From CAVQGM01 sp963712065 (GTDB lineage: Bacteria; Actinomycetota; Acidimicrobiia; Acidimicrobiales; Acidimicrobilacustridaceae), in assembly GCA_963712065.1 (NCBI GenBank), contig CAVQGM010000002.1, positions 1,178,001-1,242,000 of the forward strand: 64,000 nt of DNA, given 5' to 3'. The position numbers and the translations under genes are program-made. The notes under the pieces were generated by a model that had not been told where the DNA came from, ran no database searches, and saw only the letters and a program-made list of their open reading frames with translations. Shown here piece after piece: positions 34,425 through 43,636 of the stretch (its first letter is position 1; the number at the start of each line of letters is the position of its first letter).

Positions 34425-35985
34425 TCAGACGGGCGCCTCGACGTCGAGTCGGGGGCGGCGGGGGGCAGGCTGGTGGGCCCGGAGGTCGTCGACCAGGTCG
34501 GCTCGGATCGCCGCGGACGCCGGGTCGTCCCACCGGTTGCGCTGCTGCAACGGGTCGTCGGTCAGGTCGTAGAGCTCGCCCTCGGTGCCGTCGTGCACGC
34601 GCCCGGCGCCGTACGTGGTGCACACCCAGCCGTCGCGGGTGATCGTGCGCAGGTGCACGTCGACGCCGAACAGCTCGCTGTCCCACTCGGTGAGCACGCG
34701 CTCGAAGCCCTGTGCCTCGGCGTCGCCGTCGTCGACGGGGAGCGGGCGCCCCTCCATCCAGTTCGGCACCGGGACGCCGGCGACGGCGCAGAAGGTCGGG
34801 GCCAGGTCCACCAGCCCGACGGGGCGGGTCACGGTGGCCGGTGACGGGTCGGTCGAGCGGGCCGGGCGCCACACGAGGGGCAGCCGCATGAGCCCGTCGA
34901 CGTGGTACGGGCCCTTGAACAGGAGCCCGAAGTCGCCCTGGAGCTCGCCGTGGTCGGTGGTGAACACCACGTCGACGTCATCGCCCCAACCTCGCCGCTC
35001 GACGGCAGCCAGCACCCGGCCGAGGGCCTCGTCGATCGAGCTCGCACTCGACGGCGTTGCGGGCGTTGATCTCTCGGACCTGGTCGGCGGTGAGCGTCGC
35101 CGGCACCCAGTCCGTCGGAGCCTCGTAGTTGGACACGAGCTCGCCGTCGTACCAGAGGCGCCAGTGGCGGGGCTTGTCGTCGATGACGCGACTCGCGCTC
35201 GTCGGCGTCGGCGACGTAGCCGGCGGGCAACGGGACCTCCCGCCAGTCGACGCGGCCCAGCTCCGACGCCGGCGGGTCCCACGGGTGGTGCGGGTCGGGG
35301 AAGCTCATCCAGCAGAACCAGTCGTCGTCGGCGTCGAGGCCGTCGAGCCAGGCGATGGTGCGGTCGGCGACCCAGTCGGTGTGGTACCAGTCCCGCGGGA
35401 TGGGGTTGTCCTTGACCTGCGGGCGCGCCGGTGTCACCGCCGCCCTCGGCGTTCACGTCGAACGACCCGTCGAGCAGCGGGTAGTACCATGCGACCGCCT
35501 CGGGGTGGTGCTCGGTGAGCCAGCGTGCGTAGTGCAGCGGACCGGCGGCGCCGTGGGTGGCGAACTCGAGGTGCTCGAACCCCCGGTGGCGGACCACCCG
35601 GCTCGTCGACGGGGGCCACCAGCCCGGCCGAGGCGAGGGTGTTCTCGACGAACCGGCCGAACGGGTCCATGAACGGCTCGAAGTGGGCCTTGCCGATGAG
35701 CGCGGTGCGATACCCGATCCCGGCCAGCGACTCGGCCACCGACGGGGCGTCGACGGGGAGCGGCACGCCGTTCATCCACACGCCGTGGGTGCTCGGGTGC
35801 TGCCCGGTGAGGATGGTGGACCGCGAGGGCATGCAGACGACCGACTGGGGTACGGCCCGCTCGTAGCGGACGCCCTCCGCGGCGAGGGCGTCGATCACGG
35901 GGGTGCGGGCGACGGTGCCGCCGTTGCAGCCGAGCGTGTCGTAGCGCTGCTGGTCGGTGGTGACGAACAGGATCTTGCGACCCAT
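34425..35985 (-). pseudogene. sulfatase, interrupted by about four +1 frameshifts
   Basis: Starts at ATG 35985 (GGGGAGG upstream), which overlaps the SRPBCC stop. The first frame has the sulfatase N-terminus KILFVTTDQQRYDTLG and the formylglycine motif CMPSRSTILTG. Coherent sulfatase sequence then continues in other frames: RGFEHLEFATHG, WYHTDWVADRTIAWL, WFCWMSFPDPHHPWDPP, VIDDKPRHWRLWYDG and FTTDHGELQGDFGLL to the end. Switches fall near 35610 (in a C5 run), 35440, 35205 and 35045, all needing removal of one base. Joined, it would be a ~515-residue alkaline-phosphatase-fold sulfatase. All segments look conserved, so sequencing or assembly error, or very recent decay, is possible. Confidence 0.78.
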
Positions 35986-36392
35986 CAGGGGGCCTCCCCT
36001 TCGAGTGGTGCTTCCAGTCGACGGCGCAGCTCGACGAGCGCGGCGCCGGTGGCCCCGCCGATGATCAGGGCGAAGGCGTCGGGCTCGCAGTCGGTGGCGT
36101 AGGACACGAGGCTCGTGCCGTCGTCGAGGTCGAACACGTCGATCGTGCCCAGGTGGTGGACGACGATCGGCGCCGTCAACCGGTACTGGAACCGCCGCTG
36201 CAGCGGATCGACGGTGACGATCTCCTCGGGCATGGGCAGTCCGGTGGCGGTGGTGATCACGCGGGTGGTGCCGTCGACGGTGCAGTCGACGATGCCGGGG
36301 AACCAGTGGTGGATGCTCGCCGGGTCGCCGACGACCGACCACACCTCATCGGCGGGTCGGCGGATGCGCACCTGGCGACGGACGGAGGCCAC
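35985..36392 (-). CDS. SRPBCC (START/Bet v1-like) small protein
   Basis: 135 residues. The START-like fold is shown by VRRQVRIRRPADEVWSVVGDPASIHHWFPGI at the N-terminus, strands through the middle, and the long C-terminal helix GGATGAALVELRRRLEA. Such proteins bind hydrophobic ligands or act as cyclases/aromatases. It sits between two sulfatase genes, with its stop overlapping the next start as TGATG and 6 bases after the larger sulfatase stop. A role in binding the operon's substrate is inferred. Confidence 0.82.
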   Translation of the reverse strand: MASVRRQVRIRRPADEVWSVVGDPASIHHWFPGIVDCTVDGTTRVITTATGLPMPEEIVTVDPLQRRFQYRLTAPIVVHHLGTIDVFDLDDGTSLVSYATDCEPDAFALIIGGATGAALVELRRRLEAPLEGEAP

Positions 36393-36398
36393 GGCCGC

Positions 36399-38666
36399 CT
36401 ACTGCCTCGACATCGTGGCGCGCTCGTCGGTGGCCGCCACGTCACGCTCGGCCCCTCGACCCGACCGCAGCTCGATGTCGACCCGCTCGAGGGTGCCCTC
36501 GAACGGGAACGAACCCTCGTAGGCCGCGCTGACCGGGGACCCGTGGTCGAAGCCGACGCTGGCGCCGACGCTCGAGATCATGCGCATCACGAACGGCAGC
36601 TCGACGGTGCCGCTCTCCTCGCCGTCGACGAGGAGGGTGGCGTGGCCGCCCTGTCCGGTCCGACGGAACCGCACCCCGACGACCGACGCCCCGGCCGGCA
36701 CCGGGCGATCGGAGGTCACGACCTGGTGGTCGCCGAAGCAGTTGTAGTCGAACACCAGCCGGTCGCCCTGGACGAACAGCGTGAGGCCGGAGTTCTGGTT
36801 GCCGGCGGCGTACAGCACGCCGCCGGCGCCAGCCGGCCGCTCGATGGCGGCGGCCAGATCCCAGCTGCGACCTCCGATCTGGGCGCCGGCCTGGGGCGGC
36901 AGGGGGGTCATGGGTGGCCGGTAGGTGTAGCGGCGATCGGGCCGGTGGGGTGAGCGATCACGGAAGCGGGCCCCGAACAGCTCGATGGTGCGGTCGTCGA
37001 GTGGCAGCACGCCGTGCTCCTCGGCCTCCCGCCACCAGCGGTCGATGAGCGCGGCCAGCCGATCGGGTTGCTCGGCGGCGAGGTCGTGGCACTCGGAGGG
37101 GTCGGCGACGAGGTCGTAGAGCTCCCAGTGGTCGTCGTCGAACGACGTGCCGGGCTCGTGGCGGGTCACCGCCTTCCAGCCGGCGTCGTAGATCGCCCGG
37201 TGGCCCATCATCTCGAAGTACTGCACGTCCTTGCGGCTCGGCGCGTCGGCCGCGTCCCGGGGCAGGCAGTACGCGAACGACGTGCCGGCGATCGGCATCT
37301 GCTCGTAGCCCCGGTACACGTCGGGTGCAGCGACGCCGGCCAGCTCGTAGATCGTCGGAGCCACGTCGGTGACGTAGTGGAACTGCCCGCGCAGGCCGCC
37401 GGCGTCGTCGATGCCGGCCGGCCAGTGAACGATCATCGGCACGTGCACGCCCCCCTCGTGGGTGTTCTGCTTGTACCACTTGAAGGGCGTGTTCCCGACC
37501 TGGGCCCAGCCCCACGGGTAGTTGCTGTGGCACGACGGGCCACCGATGTCGTCGATGCGGTCGACGGCCTCGTCGGGCGTCTCGATGATGAAGTTGAAGA
37601 ACTTCATCTCGTGCATGACGCCGAAGGGACCGCCCTCCTGGCTGGCGCCGTTGTCGGCGAGCAGCACGACGACCGTGTTCTCGAGCTTCCCCAGCGCGTC
37701 GAGGGCCTCCATGAACCGACCGATCTGGGCGTCCGTGTGGTCGAGGAACGCGGCGAACGCCTCCTGGAGCCGGCAGGCCAGCAGGCGGTGGTTCTCGGGC
37801 AGCGAGTCCCAGGGCTCGACGCCGGGGTTGCGGGGGGCCAGCTCGGCGCCGGCGGGCAGGAGGCCGAGCTCGCGCTGGCGGGCGAACACCCGCTCGCGCG
37901 CTGCGTCCCACCCGTCGTCGAAGCGTCCCCGGTACTTGGCCAGGAACTCGGCCGGTGCCTGGTGGGGGGCGTGGGTGGCGCCGAAGGCGAGGTAGGTGAA
38001 GAACGGGCGGTCGGGTCGGATGGACGTGGTGTCGTGGACGAACTCGATGGCGTGGTCGACCAGGTCCTCGCTCAGGTGGTAGCCGTCCTCGGGTCGGGCC
38101 GGCGGATCGATGGCGTGGTTGTCGTAGACGAGCTCGGGGCTGAACTGGTCGGTCTCGCCGTCGAGGAAGCCGTAGTAGCGGTCGAAGCCCCGCTGGCACG
38201 GCCACTGGTCGTAGGGGCCGGCGGCCGAGGTGCTCTCCATCTGGCAGAGGTGCCACTTGCCGAGGGCGAACGTCGTGTAGCCGGCGTCGCGCAGCACCTC
38301 GCCCATGGTGGCCGCGTGGTTCGACAGGTGGCCGCGCATGTGGGGGTAGCCGCTGTTGAAGTTCGACACCGAGCGCATGCCCACGCGGTGGTGGTTGCGG
38401 CCGGTGATCAGTGCCGCCCGCGTGGGCGAGCACAGCGGTGTCACGTGGAAGTTGGTGAACCGGAGCCCGCCGGCGGCGAGGCGGTCGATGTTGGGCGTGT
38501 CGATGTCGGAGCCGAAGCAGCCGAGCTGGGCGAAGCCCAGGTCGTCGAGCACGATCACGACGACGTTGGGGGCCTCCTCGCCCGGGTGGGGCGGCGTCGG
38601 CCACCACGGGGTCGAGTCGGCGTGGAGGGGGCCGATGGTGCCGCCGAAGCCCTCGTAGTCCTTCAT
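36399..38666 (-). CDS. arylsulfatase
   Basis: 755 residues from ATG 38666. Complete sulfatase domain: NVVVIVLDDLGFAQLGCFG (metal Asp pair), CSPTRAALITGR with the Cys converted to formylglycine, GKWHL, ATHAPHQAP, VVLLADNGAS (metal Asp-Asn) and GWKAVTRHEP. The C-terminal ~200 residues form a beta-rich domain (LVFDYNCFGDHQVV, HATLLVDGEESGTVELPF) often seen on large arylsulfatases. No signal peptide is evident, so it may act inside the cell. The start overlaps the hydrolase stop. It hydrolyses sulfate esters; with the second sulfatase it points to catabolism of a sulfated compound. Confidence 0.9.
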   Translation of the reverse strand: MKDYEGFGGTIGPLHADSTPWWPTPPHPGEEAPNVVVIVLDDLGFAQLGCFGSDIDTPNIDRLAAGGLRFTNFHVTPLCSPTRAALITGRNHHRVGMRSVSNFNSGYPHMRGHLSNHAATMGEVLRDAGYTTFALGKWHLCQMESTSAAGPYDQWPCQRGFDRYYGFLDGETDQFSPELVYDNHAIDPPARPEDGYHLSEDLVDHAIEFVHDTTSIRPDRPFFTYLAFGATHAPHQAPAEFLAKYRGRFDDGWDAARERVFARQRELGLLPAGAELAPRNPGVEPWDSLPENHRLLACRLQEAFAAFLDHTDAQIGRFMEALDALGKLENTVVVLLADNGASQEGGPFGVMHEMKFFNFIIETPDEAVDRIDDIGGPSCHSNYPWGWAQVGNTPFKWYKQNTHEGGVHVPMIVHWPAGIDDAGGLRGQFHYVTDVAPTIYELAGVAAPDVYRGYEQMPIAGTSFAYCLPRDAADAPSRKDVQYFEMMGHRAIYDAGWKAVTRHEPGTSFDDDHWELYDLVADPSECHDLAAEQPDRLAALIDRWWREAEEHGVLPLDDRTIELFGARFRDRSPHRPDRRYTYRPPMTPLPPQAGAQIGGRSWDLAAAIERPAGAGGVLYAAGNQNSGLTLFVQGDRLVFDYNCFGDHQVVTSDRPVPAGASVVGVRFRRTGQGGHATLLVDGEESGTVELPFVMRMISSVGASVGFDHGSPVSAAYEGSFPFEGTLERVDIELRSGRGAERDVAATDERATMSRQ

Positions 38667-39595
38667 GGCCTCGCTCCCCCTGGGGTGGTCGTCGCAGTGA
38701 CGAACGCGTCGATGATCTGCACCAGCTCCATGGGCGCGTCCTCCTGGACGAAGTGGTTGGCGCCCTCGACCAGCCGGTGCGGCTGGCCGGCCGCACCCGG
38801 GATCTCGGCCTGGAACTTCAGGTGCGCGCCGGGCTTCGTGGCGATCGGGTCGTCGGCGCCGAACGCGGTGAGGAACGGCTTGTCCCACGTCCGGAGGAAC
38901 GCCCACGTCTCCCGGCACATCGGCACCCCGGGGTTGTCGGGCTGCAACGGGATGAGGAGGGGGAACTCGAGGATGCCGGCCTGGTACCTCGGCTCGGGGA
39001 ACGGGGCGTCGTACGCGGCCAACTCCCCCTCGGTGAGCGACCGGTTGGTGCCGGAATCGACGAGCGAGGCGACGGGGAGCTCGGTGACCGACTGGCTGAA
39101 CGCCAGCCAGTCGCGCATGAACTTGTTGACGCCCTCCCCCACCGGCAGACCGGTGTTCGACGCGACCACGCGGGCGAACCGATCGGGGTGCATGCGCAGG
39201 AGGTGCAGGCCGGTGGTGCCGCCCCAGTCCTGGCAGTAGAGCGTGACGTCGGTCAGGTCCTCGGCCACCAGCCACTGGCCCATCCAGTCCACGTGGCGGG
39301 CGAGGGTGTAGTCGTGGCGTTCGGCGGGCTTGTCGGAGCGGCCGAGGCCCATCAGGTCGAGGGCGACGACCCGATGTCCGCGTGCGACGAGGCCACGGAC
39401 CATGTACCGGTGCAGGTAGGACCACGACGGGTTGCCGTGCAGGAGGAGCACGGGGGCGACCCCACGCGGCCCTTCGTCGACGAAGTGGTACCGCAACGGG
39501 GTGCCGTCGTCGGCGGTGACCTCCCGGTAGTGCGGGACGAAGTCGTACCCCTCGAGGCCGACGAAGCGCTCGTCGGGTGTGCGCAGGACCTCCAT
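38663..39595 (-). CDS. haloalkane-dehalogenase-like alpha/beta hydrolase
   Basis: 310 residues from ATG 39595; in-frame GTGs at 39601 and 39610 are alternatives, the latter overlapping the upstream stop. Dehalogenase-type motifs are present: LLLHGNPSWSYLHRYM, LDLMGLGRSDKP, nucleophile elbow YCQDWGGTTG with Asp followed by Trp, and the terminal His in GANHFVQEDAP. Asp-Trp at the elbow is characteristic of haloalkane dehalogenases, in which the Trp stabilises the leaving halide. Halogenated substrates are not otherwise hinted at, so an epoxide or ester substrate remains possible. Confidence 0.85.
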   Translation of the reverse strand: MEVLRTPDERFVGLEGYDFVPHYREVTADDGTPLRYHFVDEGPRGVAPVLLLHGNPSWSYLHRYMVRGLVARGHRVVALDLMGLGRSDKPAERHDYTLARHVDWMGQWLVAEDLTDVTLYCQDWGGTTGLHLLRMHPDRFARVVASNTGLPVGEGVNKFMRDWLAFSQSVTELPVASLVDSGTNRSLTEGELAAYDAPFPEPRYQAGILEFPLLIPLQPDNPGVPMCRETWAFLRTWDKPFLTAFGADDPIATKPGAHLKFQAEIPGAAGQPHRLVEGANHFVQEDAPMELVQIIDAFVTATTTPGGARP

Positions 39596-39606
39596 CGTCA
39601 CGACCG

Positions 39607-40329
39607 TCACTCCCCCGCGGGCCCACCGGCCGGGTCGGCCGTCTCGATGGTCTCGATGGTCTCGACCAGGCGGTCGATCGCCGGGGCGACCACGATCACG
39701 AACGCCTCGTCCGCGCCGGCGGGGCCGACCTGCAGGCGGGCGAGGGCGTCGTCGTCGGCGGCGCGGTCGAAGCGGGCACGGGTCCACGTGCGCTCGTCGC
39801 CGACGATCACGCCCTCGACGCCGAAGGTGGCAACGGGCTCGATGCCCGATCCGGTGACGGCATCGCCGCCGCGGGCGACGGTGAGGACGAGGTGGCCGCC
39901 GTCGGCCGCCCCGTTCGGCGGGGCGTCGGGGACGCACGACATGACGATGGTCGCCTCCATGCCCGCCTCCTTGTGGACGTGCTTGGCCTTGAAGTCGTCC
40001 CGCTGCTGCATGGCGAAGAACGCGGCGCGCGTCGGATAGCGCACGATGCCGATGCGGTCCCACGTCGGGGTCGACCCGACCTGCCCGGTGACGTCGCCGT
40101 GGAAGGCCACCGCCGCCCCGATGGCGGCGAGCGGACCGAGCGGGGCGTACTCGTCGTCGGCCTCACGACCGCTCTTGGCCGGGCCGCCGTCGGCCCCCTC
40201 GTAGACCGCCACCTCGCGGTACTTCATCAGGTTCAGCGCCCAGAACGGGCCGTCCTCCTCGGGCGGGAGGTGCAGCCAGCGATCGATCATGTCCCAGTTG
40301 GGCGTGCCGTAGGTCGGGCCCTTGGCCAT
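39607..40329 (-). CDS. DUF1330-like dimeric alpha-beta barrel protein
   Basis: 240 residues. The pattern ALNLMKYREVAVYEG followed by RIGIVRYPTRAAFFAMQQRDDFKAKHVHKEAGME resembles DUF1330 and related ferredoxin-like stress or monooxygenase-type domains. The second half (VTGSGIEPVATFGVEGVIVGDERTW) may be a second copy of the fold. No active-site residues can be named. It sits in the sulfatase operon, 44 bases after the TetR gene and overlapping the hydrolase. Confidence 0.6.
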   Translation of the reverse strand: MAKGPTYGTPNWDMIDRWLHLPPEEDGPFWALNLMKYREVAVYEGADGGPAKSGREADDEYAPLGPLAAIGAAVAFHGDVTGQVGSTPTWDRIGIVRYPTRAAFFAMQQRDDFKAKHVHKEAGMEATIVMSCVPDAPPNGAADGGHLVLTVARGGDAVTGSGIEPVATFGVEGVIVGDERTWTRARFDRAADDDALARLQVGPAGADEAFVIVVAPAIDRLVETIETIETADPAGGPAGE

Positions 40330-40373
40330 CGTGGTCTCCAGTGTCTCGAGCAGGTGGTGTGGATCGGGGACGG

Positions 40374-40979
40374 TCAGGGGTCGAGCAGGGCACGGAGCCC
40401 CTCGGCGAGGGCGCGCCGGGTCTCAGCGGGTGACAGCCCCCGGTGCAGCGACAGGTGGTCGAGGGCCTCGAGCTGGCACAGCACGTCGGCGGCGGCCACG
40501 CGGGCGCGGCGGATGGGCGCCTCGAAGGCGCGCAGCTCGGGCGCGAACTGCTTGTCGAGCTGCTCGCGCAGCACCCGGCGGGTGAGCTCGACCTGCTCCC
40601 GGACGATCGGGTTGGTGCGGGCCATCAGGCGCGAGGCGCGCGCGGTGGCGGCCACCTCCCGGTACAGGCGGAGGCGGGCGTCGACGAACTCGTCGAGCCG
40701 CTCGTCGAACGACCCCTCGCCGATGCGGTGGATGACGAGCAGGGGGCGCACCGCCTCGAGCCGGCGGTCGATGGCGGCCCGCAACAGGGCCTCGCGGTCC
40801 TCGTAGTAGCGGTAGACGGATCGGGGCGACACACCGGAGCGACGGGCGACCTCCTCGGGGGCGGGCTCGAGGTTGTCCTCCGAGAACAGCTCGATGACGG
40901 CGTCGAGCACCGCGTTGCGGTTGGTCTCGCGCCGGGCGACGCGGCCGTCGACGACGGGTTCGGTCACCGGGTCCGTCAC
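40374..40979 (-). CDS. TetR-family transcriptional regulator
   Basis: 201 residues from GTG 40979, overlapping the SDR stop (GTGA). The HTH is at about residues 20-60 (NAVLDAVIELFSEDNLEPAPEEVARRSGVSPRSVYRYYEDREALL). The rest is helical and lacks a recognisable effector signature. It is embedded inside the catabolic operon rather than divergent, so it is likely co-expressed with its targets. The dyad at 42950-42968 upstream of the operon is a candidate binding site. Confidence 0.86.
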   Translation of the reverse strand: MTDPVTEPVVDGRVARRETNRNAVLDAVIELFSEDNLEPAPEEVARRSGVSPRSVYRYYEDREALLRAAIDRRLEAVRPLLVIHRIGEGSFDERLDEFVDARLRLYREVAATARASRLMARTNPIVREQVELTRRVLREQLDKQFAPELRAFEAPIRRARVAAADVLCQLEALDHLSLHRGLSPAETRRALAEGLRALLDP

Positions 40980-41809
40980 CGGCCGGCGCCGCCCGCCGAG
41001 GACCCCGGGACCCGTCCGGCCTCGAGGTCGGCGTTGCGCCGCCGCATCCGGTCGTGGGTCGCCTGGTGGGTGAGCACCCAGAACCGGTTGGCCCGGATGG
41101 CGTACACGACGTCGGCGGCCACGTCGGCAGGGGGCATGGCCACGGTGCCCATCCACTGCTCGATGGCCGAGATCGGCATCTCGGGCGCGGGCGGGAGCCC
41201 GAGCGACGCCGGGGCGTTGCGGGTGGACTCGAAGATCCTGGTGTCGACCAGCTCGGGGCAGAGGCACGTGACCCCGACGCCGGTGCCGGCGAGCTCGAGG
41301 GCCAGCGCCTCGGAGAGACCGACGACCGCGTACTTCGACACGTGGTACGAGCCGAGCGTGGGCGACGCGACCAGGCCGGCCTCGGAGGCGGTGTTCACGA
41401 TGTGGCCCTCGCCCTGGTCGATCATCGACGGGGCGAACGCGCGCACGCCGTAGGCGGGGCCGAGGACGTTCACGCCGATCACCCAGTCCCACGCCGCCGG
41501 CTCGGTCTTGATGGTCGGCCGCCCGGGCCCGCCGACCCCGGCGTTGTTGCAGAGGACGTGGACCGAGCCGTACTCGGCGAGGGCCCGGTCGCGCAGGGCG
41601 GCGATCTGCTCGGCGTCGGACACGTCACAGGGAACGGCCACCACCGGGGCACCGGCCTCCCGCAGGCGGGCGGCCTCGCGCTCGAGCACCGGCTCCTCGA
41701 TGTCGGCCATGACCACCGACATGCCCTCGGCCACGAACCGCTCGGTGAGGGCGAGCCCGATGCCCGAGGCCGCGCCCGTCACGACCGCGTTCCGTCCCTG
41801 CAGCTCCAT
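40976..41809 (-). CDS. short-chain dehydrogenase/reductase
   Basis: 277 residues. Classical SDR: TGAASGIGLALTERF cofactor loop, NNAGVGG, catalytic Ser in VNTASEAG and YHVSKYA (Tyr/Lys). The C-terminal ~70 residues (LPPAPEMPISAIEQWMGTVAMPPADVAADV) carry the substrate-pocket insert of large SDRs. It interconverts an alcohol and ketone of unknown identity with NAD(P). Its stop overlaps the TetR start. The upstream DUF2855 gene ends 30 bases before it. Confidence 0.9.
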   Translation of the reverse strand: MELQGRNAVVTGAASGIGLALTERFVAEGMSVVMADIEEPVLEREAARLREAGAPVVAVPCDVSDAEQIAALRDRALAEYGSVHVLCNNAGVGGPGRPTIKTEPAAWDWVIGVNVLGPAYGVRAFAPSMIDQGEGHIVNTASEAGLVASPTLGSYHVSKYAVVGLSEALALELAGTGVGVTCLCPELVDTRIFESTRNAPASLGLPPAPEMPISAIEQWMGTVAMPPADVAADVVYAIRANRFWVLTHQATHDRMRRRNADLEAGRVPGSSAGGAGR

Positions 41810-41839
41810 CGGTGGCTCCTGTCCTGTGGTGTCCGGCGA

Positions 41840-42927
41840 TCAGTCGGTGAGCGTGCAGACGTGGCCGACCCGGGGGTCGGCGCCGTTGTGCAGCAGCTCG
41901 AGGTAGGTGGCGACGACGGCGGCGGCGCCGTCGGAGGCGCGGAACTCGATCCACCCGTCGGTCCAGGTCGCGTAGCGGTCCCAGGCCTCGTTCACCGTCG
42001 CGTCGAGTCGCTCGCGCCCCAGTCCTCGTTGCGCTTCGAGATCTGGCCGGGGGCGAAGAAGAACTCGGGTGAGGGACCCGGCAGGTCCTCCTCGACCTGG
42101 TCCACGTGGTCCCAGTGGGTGTCGCCGACCGCCATCGAGGAGGTGAGCTCGTCGCCGAGCCGACGGTGCACGGCGAACCGCACGTCTCGGTTGCCGGCCA
42201 CGTCGACGTACACGGACGCCCCCGCCGGCAGGTCGTCGACGTCGTCGTAGACCACCACCTGGTCGTACACCCCGAGGCCCTCCACGAAGGCGACGTTGCC
42301 GGGCGAGGTCAGGCCGACGACGTGCAGCCCCCGCTCGTGGGCCAGGAACGCGGCACCGATCGACGTCTTGGCCGAGGCGCTGGACACGATGACCCGGCCG
42401 GCACCGAAGTCGCCGTTGTCGGAAAGGAAGTCGTCGATCAGGAACGAGGTGAAGAAGAGCGGGTAGAGCACCATCTGGTGGGCCTCGCGGTCCGGGCGGT
42501 AGCGGCCGTCGGCGGCGGTGCGGACGTAGCGGTTGTAGGCACCGGCCATCGGCGCCCGGTGGGCCGCCAGGTCGCTGACGCCACGCTCGTCGGCCCGCCC
42601 GGGGACGACCACGAGGTCGGAGCCCATGGGGAAGTACCCGTAGAGCCGCTCGCCCTCCCGGAGCTCACCCGAACGTGACTCGGTCACGGTGCCGAAGCCC
42701 CACACCGGGATGCGGCCCCAGACCAGGTCCGGCGCGTCGGGATCGACCGGCGCGGGAGGGAAGAACTCCCAGTAGCGGAGCAGGTCGCCGGCCACCGCGT
42801 AGGTGATGTTGTTGGTGGTCAGCGCGAACGCGTCGACGCCGATCCGGGCCTGCCCGTCGCCGACCGGGCGCTCGTCGTCGACGACGCGCACCCGGTCGAG
42901 GTCGTTCCGCACCACTTCGATGTCCAC
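41840..42927 (-). pseudogene. DUF2855 family protein, one frameshift near the C-terminus
   Basis: GTG 42927 is preferred over 42942 because GGAGGGGG lies 6 bases upstream. The first frame covers ~310 residues, with LTTNNITYAVAGD, VWGFGTVTESRSG, GYFPMGSDLVV, VIVSSASAKTSIGAAFLA and ISKRNEDWG, all typical of DUF2855. It then stops at 41992, while the next frame continues in sense (NEAWDRYATWTDGW... to the stop at 41840-41842). One extra G in the G4 run near 42020 would give ~362 residues. DUF2855 is an MDR-like family of unknown reaction, often near ketone-processing enzymes. It is the first gene of the sulfatase operon. Confidence 0.78.
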
Positions 42928-42949
42928 CGCGACCCCCTCCACGAAACAT

Positions 42950-42978
42950 TTGACAATCTAACTGCCAATTCCTACGGT
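42950..42978 (+). promoter_or_regulatory. promoter TTGACA-N17-TACGGT with overlapping dyad
   Basis: TTGACA (42950-42955) and TACGGT (42973-42978) are spaced 17 bases, and GTG 42985 begins 6 bases later, so the transcript is leaderless. The -35 overlaps a dyad TTGACAAT-CTA-ACTGCCAA (42950-42968; arms match 6 of 8). The dyad also lies just upstream of the divergent DUF2855 operon and could serve as a shared operator. Confidence 0.65.
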
Positions 42979-42984
42979 GGGCAA

Positions 42985-43614
42985 GTGCGCATTCGACCGT
43001 CGGCGGCGACGGGGGCCATCTGGCTCGGACTGGTCCTCGCCGTCGGCGCCTGCTCGGGGGGAGACACCGTGGACGACGCCGCTCCCGGCACCGGCGCGAC
43101 CGACGCCGCCGCCGTGCGCCTGACCGCCGACGACATCCCCGTCGCCCACACCCCGCCCGGCGGCTGGCAGGGCACCATGCCCCCACCGGTGCTCGCCGAC
43201 TGCACCGAGCCGCTCGTCGAGGAGGCGCCGGACCTGCGGGGGATGTGGAAGGCGGTGGCGGTGGAGGTGAACGGGGCGCCGGCCCCCGCCGACCACCCCG
43301 CCCACGGCCACGTCGAACGGGTCGAGCAGTGCGGCGACCGCCTGGTCGTCACCGCCGGCGGGATCATCCACGACATGCGCGTCGACGGCACCGAGGAGAA
43401 CGGGGTGCACGACGTCGCCGAGATGGACCTCACGACGCCGATCGTGGTCGTCGCCACCTACGAGGACGGCGTGCACACGCTCCGGCCGGTCGGCCTGCCC
43501 GGCGTCGAGGTCACCCGCCGGCTCGACGGCGACCAGCTGATCTGGGAGTACCTGAGCTTCACCGCCCGCCTCGAGCGCGTGGGCCCACCCGAGTCCGACC
43601 CCCCGGCCGTCTGA
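42985..43614 (+). CDS. putative lipoprotein of unknown function
   Basis: 209 residues from GTG 42985. A short signal with lipobox LVLAVGAC (Cys about residue 23) precedes an Asp/Ala/Thr-rich linker. The folded part (about residues 55-200) is beta rich: MWKAVAVEVNGAPAPADHPAHGHVERVEQCGDRLVVTAGGIIHDM, with two Cys that could pair. No known domain is recognised. It is transcribed from a strong leaderless promoter, divergent from the sulfatase operon, and followed by an SDR after 22 bases. Confidence 0.75.
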   Translation: MRIRPSAATGAIWLGLVLAVGACSGGDTVDDAAPGTGATDAAAVRLTADDIPVAHTPPGGWQGTMPPPVLADCTEPLVEEAPDLRGMWKAVAVEVNGAPAPADHPAHGHVERVEQCGDRLVVTAGGIIHDMRVDGTEENGVHDVAEMDLTTPIVVVATYEDGVHTLRPVGLPGVEVTRRLDGDQLIWEYLSFTARLERVGPPESDPPAV

Positions 43615-43636
43615 GCCGCAGCCCCGAGGAGCACCC

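Noticed and set aside
35040..35620. Programmed frameshifting in the sulfatase gene
   Set aside because: Four shifts in one gene, no slippery heptamer or shared stimulator, and at least one break is in a C5 run, so indel error or decay is more likely.
36958..39239. Long open frames opposite and alongside the arylsulfatase (for example 741 codons on the + strand)
   Set aside because: High GC leaves antisense frames open; these translate to Arg/Gly/Val-rich sequence without motifs, while the sulfatase frame carries a complete domain.
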